From NCBI RefSeq assembly GCF_000741575.1, contig NZ_JGYV01000026.1:1-43306 (forward strand): a stretch of 43,306 bases of DNA, written 5' to 3'. The notes beneath the pieces are model-generated. The model saw only the letters and a list, made by a program, of their open reading frames with translations, was not told where the DNA came from and did not search any database. This document shows positions 39,353 through 43,306 of this stretch, in pieces. Every line of letters begins with the position of its first letter. Position 1 is the stretch's first letter. The stretch is from Bifidobacterium cuniculi. Lineage in GTDB: Bacteria; Actinomycetota; Actinomycetes; Actinomycetales; Bifidobacteriaceae. Position numbers and translations under genes: made by a program.

Positions 39353-40609
39353 TCACACTGTCAGGGCGGCCGGGTCCCCCGCTGGGGCGCCCCGGTGCAC
39401 GATCGGTTTCCACTCGGCCTTGGCGAAGATGGCCATGAAGGAGATGGGCACGTAGCTGAGCATGTAGATCGGGAAGCTCAGCACGTAGGCGAAGAGCTCC
39501 TTGTTCGTGGCGCCGATGTTCTTGCGTTCCACGACGGCGGTGAGTGCCGCCAGCGCCATCATGACGATCACGGAGTTGACGATGCCGGTGGTCCAGTTGA
39601 GCAGCGACGCCATCTGGCTGGCCCAGCTGACGAAGCCGCAGGCGGCGAACAGCATGCCCATGGCGATGCGGATCACGGCGATGACCATGAAGGGGCAGAT
39701 CCACAGCATGAAGTCGATGGTGGAGAAATCGCGTTCCTTGATGCCGCGGCGCAGCAGGGCGGCCCCATAGTACCGGAACACCTGCAGATAGCCCTTGCTC
39801 CAGCGCACCCGCTGGCGCCAACTCTGCGCAAAGGTCACCGGCTGCTCGTCGTAGAGGATGGCCGTGCCCACGTAGCCGATGCGGTCGCCGTGCAGCACGG
39901 AGTCCATGGTGAACTCGAGGTCCTCGGTGAGCAGGTGGAATTTCCAGCCGCGGTTGCGGCGCATCACCTGCTGGGAGAACATGAAACCGGTGCCTCCCAC
40001 GTGGCAGCTGTTGCCGAGCACCATCCGGGAGGCGGTCAGGAAGCGCGACTCGCGGATGAACCACAGGGCCGCACCGGAGGACACCCAGTTCTCGGAGAGG
40101 TTGACGGCGTTGCGGTAGCTCGTCAGGATGTGGAACCCCGCCTGGAAGCCCTTGTTCATCTCGGCGAAGTAATGCCGGTCCAGGCGGTTGTCCGCGTCGA
40201 AGACGAAGAAGGCGTCGTAGCGGTCGGCATCATGGGAGTCGAGCATCCTGTTGAGCAGGTAGGTCAGGGCGTAGCCCTTGCCGATGCGTTCCAAGTCATG
40301 CCGTTCGACCACGTGGCAGCCCAGTTCGCGGGCCACGCCGGCGGTGTCGTCGGTGCAGTTGTCCGCCACGATCCAGATGTCGATGAGGCGCGCAGGGTAC
40401 GTCTGCGTCTGGATGTCCCGGATGAGGTTGCCGATGACGTTCTCCTCGTTGCGCGCGGAGATGAGTACGGCATAGCGCCGGTCCATGGACGCCGCGGGGA
40501 AGGTGACCGGCTTGGAGAACAGCGATACCACGATGCAGAGCGCCTGGTATCCGATGCTCAACCCGCCGGTGACCGTCAGCAGGATGTCAAGGATGTCGAG
40601 CAGGACCAT
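39353..40609 (-). CDS. GT2 family membrane glycosyltransferase (cellulose-synthase/IcaA-like)
   Basis: 418 residues. One N-terminal membrane helix precedes a processive-type GT-A domain with AVLISARNEENVIGNLIRDIQ, the DADN motif (FFVFDADNRLD), LTEDLEFTMD and QSWRQRVRWSKG (QxxRW). C-terminal membrane helices follow. The QxxRW motif is the mark of membrane polysaccharide synthases. It starts at the stop of the upstream AI-2E-type gene (TGATG) and is probably involved in surface polysaccharide or glycolipid formation. Product unknown. Confidence 0.9.
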   Translation of the reverse strand: MVLLDILDILLTVTGGLSIGYQALCIVVSLFSKPVTFPAASMDRRYAVLISARNEENVIGNLIRDIQTQTYPARLIDIWIVADNCTDDTAGVARELGCHVVERHDLERIGKGYALTYLLNRMLDSHDADRYDAFFVFDADNRLDRHYFAEMNKGFQAGFHILTSYRNAVNLSENWVSSGAALWFIRESRFLTASRMVLGNSCHVGGTGFMFSQQVMRRNRGWKFHLLTEDLEFTMDSVLHGDRIGYVGTAILYDEQPVTFAQSWRQRVRWSKGYLQVFRYYGAALLRRGIKERDFSTIDFMLWICPFMVIAVIRIAMGMLFAACGFVSWASQMASLLNWTTGIVNSVIVMMALAALTAVVERKNIGATNKELFAYVLSFPIYMLSYVPISFMAIFAKAEWKPIVHRGAPAGDPAALTV

Positions 40610-42120
40610 CAGTGCCACTGGCTCCTGGGGTTCTCGGCCGACGGGTCGCCGGACGCATCCGACGACTTGGCGTCGCCGTCCGGGGACACGGGCATGGGGC
40701 CGGGATCCTCCATGGCGAAGTCCTCGCCCTTGCGCAAGGCGTTGAGCCCGCGGCCCGAGACGTTCGCGTCGAGCACATGCTTGGGGATCGCCATGGTCGG
40801 CGACTCGGGGTCGGACGCGGCCTCGTCCGTGGTGCCGTAGGTCGCCTGCTGCAGCTTCTGGATCTCCTCGTCGAAGGAGACATGGGCGCTGGAGCCCTTG
40901 GCCTGGCGCGGCATGGGCATGTGGTCGCTCACCGGCTTGATCACATGGTCGTTGAGGGCGTCCGCCGCCTCGACCATCTTCGACTTCTTCTTGACCTTCG
41001 GGTCGTTCATGAGCGGCGAATCCACCAGCGGGTACTGCCTCATGGACACCTTGAGCAGCACCTGGATGCTGGCGGCGATGGGCAGCGCCAGGAAGGCGCC
41101 GATCGCGCCGAAGATGGAACCGAAGAAGAGCACGGACAGGAAGGCCATGCACGGGTTGATGTCCATGGTGCGTTCGGAGATCTTCGGCGCCAGCAGCAGG
41201 TTCTCGATCTGCTGGTAGACGGTGATGAACACCACCACGCCGATCGCGTAGCCGATGCCGCGCTCGCCCCAGGCGAACAGTACGGGCAGCGCACCGCCCA
41301 GATAGGTGCCGATGGTGGGCACGAACTGGGAGACCACGCCGCAGAACAGGGCCAGCGGCAGCCAATACGGCACCTTGATGAACATGAGGAAGATGCCCGT
41401 GCACGCCGCGTTGATGGCGGCCAGGATGGAACGGGAGAACAGGAAGCTGGAGATCTGGCCCTGCACGACGGTCCACACCATGAGGAACTTGCGCTGCGAC
41501 TGGGGCGCCACCCACTGGCACAGGCTGCGGCGCAGGCGCGGGCCGGCGATGGAGATGTAGAAGGCCACCATGATGGCGGTGGTGACGTTGAGCAGGCCGC
41601 CGACCACACCGAAGGTGGTGCTCAGGGCCTGGCCGGCGAAGTCGCTGACCCAGCTGGTCTGCACGTGCTTGAGGATCTCCCCGCCGAGGCTGTTGATCTC
41701 GGGCAGCCTGAAATCGGTGCGCGAGGCGATGTCGGTGGCGATCTGGTCGTACAGGGCCGGCAGGCCCTTGACCATCGAGATCATCTGCTGTACGAACATG
41801 TTGCCGAACAGCGCCAGCAGCACGACGATGATGACCAGCAGGCCCACCAGGCAGGTGACGGAGGCGGCACCGCGGCGCCACCCGTGGCGGATGAGGCGCA
41901 GGACCAGCGGTTCGACGGCAAGCGCGAGGAACAGCGCGATGATGATGTCCACCGCAATGAAGCTGACCTTGCCCCACGACTTGAAGCAGAACCAGCCAAG
42001 GAACACGGCGATGACGGCGTAGAACAGTGCACGCGAGTACCACTCGGGGGGTCGGCGGGGGTCGCCCTTCATCGGGAAGAGGGACGAGACGTCGAGTTTC
42101 TGCTTGGCTTGGTTGCTCAT
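40609..42120 (-). CDS. AI-2E family membrane protein (PerM/YdiK-like)
   Basis: 503 residues. Seven or eight membrane helices (residues about 28-350) have the family motifs VVSQFVPTIGTYLGGALPVLFA and QQIENLLLAPKISERTMDINP. They are followed by a cytosolic tail of about 140 residues rich in Asp, Ser and Pro. Such proteins export small molecules or ions; AI-2 export is proven only for a few members, so function is open. The start may be ATG 42120 or 42129. A TAGAAT -10-like box (42128-42133) would make the ATG at 42120 nearly leaderless. It is coupled to the downstream GT2 gene. Confidence 0.88.
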   Translation of the reverse strand: MSNQAKQKLDVSSLFPMKGDPRRPPEWYSRALFYAVIAVFLGWFCFKSWGKVSFIAVDIIIALFLALAVEPLVLRLIRHGWRRGAASVTCLVGLLVIIVVLLALFGNMFVQQMISMVKGLPALYDQIATDIASRTDFRLPEINSLGGEILKHVQTSWVSDFAGQALSTTFGVVGGLLNVTTAIMVAFYISIAGPRLRRSLCQWVAPQSQRKFLMVWTVVQGQISSFLFSRSILAAINAACTGIFLMFIKVPYWLPLALFCGVVSQFVPTIGTYLGGALPVLFAWGERGIGYAIGVVVFITVYQQIENLLLAPKISERTMDINPCMAFLSVLFFGSIFGAIGAFLALPIAASIQVLLKVSMRQYPLVDSPLMNDPKVKKKSKMVEAADALNDHVIKPVSDHMPMPRQAKGSSAHVSFDEEIQKLQQATYGTTDEAASDPESPTMAIPKHVLDANVSGRGLNALRKGEDFAMEDPGPMPVSPDGDAKSSDASGDPSAENPRSQWH

Positions 42121-42258
42121 GCGGCCCATTCTACCTACCCATGGACCGGACTTGGCTGCGACCACGCCGAAAACGCCACGCGTTGAGCGAACAGGCACGG
42201 GTTCCCGCCCTGCGAACAGGACGGACACTGTACGGGAGGGCCCATATCCTTGTGAACT

Positions 42259-43233
42259 ATGTTGAATGTCTCGATCATCATCCCGGCATGGAACGAAGAG
42301 GAACGGATCGCCGTCTGCCTGGACAACGCACTGCGCCAGACGGTGATGCCGTACGAGGTCATCGTGGTGGACAACCGCTCCACGGACAACACGGTGGCCG
42401 TCGTCGAGCAGTACATGAAGGACCATCCGGACGCCCCGGTCCGCCTGTTCCACCAGGACAAGGAGCAGGGACTCATCCCGACGCGCAACTTCGGCCTCAA
42501 CGCCGCCACCGGCGACGTGCTCGGCCGCGTGGACGCCGATTGCATGCTCAAGCCCGACTGGGTGGAGGTCGTGGCCGGCATCTTCACCGAGGATGCCGAG
42601 GCGATGGGCGCGACCGGCCCCGTGACCTACTATGACATGCCCGCACGCAAGATGGCGCTGCGCGGCGACGACCGCGTGCGACGCCACACCTACCGTGCGG
42701 ACGGCGGTCTGGTGCTGCTCTTCGGCTCGAACATGGCCCTGCGCGCCTCCGCCTGGCATGAGATCGCCGACGAGGTGTGCCTCGACAAGGAGGACGTGAT
42801 GCACGAGGACATCGACGTCTCCCTGCACCTGCTGGGCCGCGGCATGAAGACGGTGTACTCGAAGCGCATGATCTGCGGCATCTCCGCACGCCGCATGGAC
42901 ACCTCCTTCAAGTCCTTCCGCAAGTACATGAAACGTTTCAAGAACACCTTCGAGGCACATCCGGAGCATTGGCGCAAGCACAAGTCCGAACGGACCCTGT
43001 ACTTGATGTATCCCTGGCTGCATGCCCTCTTCCCCGTCTACCAGCAGTACCTGGAATCCCAGGACATCAACCCCGCGGCCCGCGTCTGGCTGCGCGAACA
43101 GGTCAAGCTTGCCAAGACGGAGGGCGACGACCTGGAGGACCTGCCCGGCATCGACGAATTCGTGGAGAAGATTCCCACGGACATCCCGGGCGTGGACGAA
43201 GTGGACGCCAGCATCCCCGACATCGGTGACTGA
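42259..43233 (+). CDS. GT2 family glycosyltransferase
   Basis: 324 residues, soluble GT-A fold: VSIIIPAWNEEERIAVCLDNALRQT at the N-terminus, EVIVVDNRSTDNT, the metal-binding RVDADC (DxD), and the acceptor-side HEDIDVSLHL. The last 60 residues are acidic (DDLEDLPGIDEFVEKIPTDIPG). It is divergent from the AI-2E/GT2 pair and may belong to the same surface glycan pathway. There is no good RBS close to the ATG. Its transcript ends in the type A module. Confidence 0.9.
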   Translation: MLNVSIIIPAWNEEERIAVCLDNALRQTVMPYEVIVVDNRSTDNTVAVVEQYMKDHPDAPVRLFHQDKEQGLIPTRNFGLNAATGDVLGRVDADCMLKPDWVEVVAGIFTEDAEAMGATGPVTYYDMPARKMALRGDDRVRRHTYRADGGLVLLFGSNMALRASAWHEIADEVCLDKEDVMHEDIDVSLHLLGRGMKTVYSKRMICGISARRMDTSFKSFRKYMKRFKNTFEAHPEHWRKHKSERTLYLMYPWLHALFPVYQQYLESQDINPAARVWLREQVKLAKTEGDDLEDLPGIDEFVEKIPTDIPGVDEVDASIPDIGD

Positions 43234-43246
43234 GCCCCTCTCCCCA

Positions 43247-43306
43247 TAAGAAATTGTTCATTTTTGAACAAAAACTTGGGGAGGCTGACCACACCGGGTG
43301 TGGTCA
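43247..43306. repeat. Type A module and left half of a large palindrome cut by the window end
   Basis: TAAGAAATTGTTCA-T4-TGAACAA begins 13 nt after the glycosyltransferase stop. It is followed by ACTTGGGGAGGC and the 21-nt palindrome centre TGACCACACC-G-GGTGTGGTCA (43286-43306). The layout copies 208-371: type A edge, G-rich inner arm, short centre. The right arm lies beyond the window. Probable terminator of the glycosyltransferase gene. Confidence 0.75.

Noticed and set aside
42259..43233. Capsule or exopolysaccharide gene cluster at the right end
   Set aside because: Two glycosyltransferases and a membrane protein are too few, with no flippase, polymerase or priming gene nearby, to call a cluster.

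Overview
The window looks like a chromosomal segment of a high-GC Bifidobacterium. This rests on the xylose isomerase/xylulokinase locus feeding a phosphoketolase-type metabolism, the actinobacterial order dacB-tilS-hpt-ftsH-folKB-DUF3180, GTG starts with strong AAGGAGG sites, and the tight ATGA/GTGA/TGATG overlaps. No species is claimed. There is no rRNA operon, CRISPR array, transposase or prophage. Almost everything is chromosomal housekeeping plus one sugar-utilisation locus.

Layout. 1-8.4 kb: 3' end of an unrecognised gene, a 164-bp perfect palindrome, guaB, a minus-strand cluster (prfA, prmC, tsaC, WecA-like phosphotransferase), rpmE, a CAT-anticodon tRNA, a coiled-coil membrane protein and an orphan YkoE-like ECF S component. 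8.4-22.1 kb: a xylo-oligosaccharide locus with a ROK repressor divergent from xylB, a small membrane protein, an ABC importer operon ending in an intracellular GH43 enzyme, a divergent LacI regulator, a second GH43, an internally deleted GH43 remnant, and xylA. A 23-bp operator, TATAGT(T/A)-N9-AACTATA, sits in front of both xylB and xylA. Separate CGAAA/TTTCG and TTTTC/GAAAA palindromes sit in the LacI/importer promoter region. The inferred scheme is that imported xylo-oligosaccharides are cleaved inside the cell, xylose is isomerised and phosphorylated, and two regulators control uptake and catabolism separately.

22-30 kb: an NAD(P)H oxidoreductase, a proline/tyrosine-rich membrane protein ending in a HExxH motif, an O-acetylhomoserine sulfhydrylase, a 245-bp inverted-repeat element with an AT-rich core, a DUF559 protein, a deformylase, ettA (C-terminus frameshifted into a 90-bp palindrome) and tesB. 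30-39 kb: a minus-strand run from an ABC exporter through dacB, tilS (frameshifted), hpt and ftsH to a degenerate FolKB-like protein and DUF3180. folE and folP are missing from between ftsH and folKB. 39-43.3 kb: two GT2 glycosyltransferases and an AI-2E-type membrane protein. The window ends inside a second giant palindrome of the same family as the one at 208-371.

The most unusual signal is a set of recurring, short U-loop hairpin modules. Type A is a TTGTTCA/TGAACAA hairpin. Type B is GAAAT...CG-T6-CG...ATTTC. They lie at gene 3' ends and also form the outer edges of very long, nearly loopless perfect palindromes with unrelated GC-rich centres.
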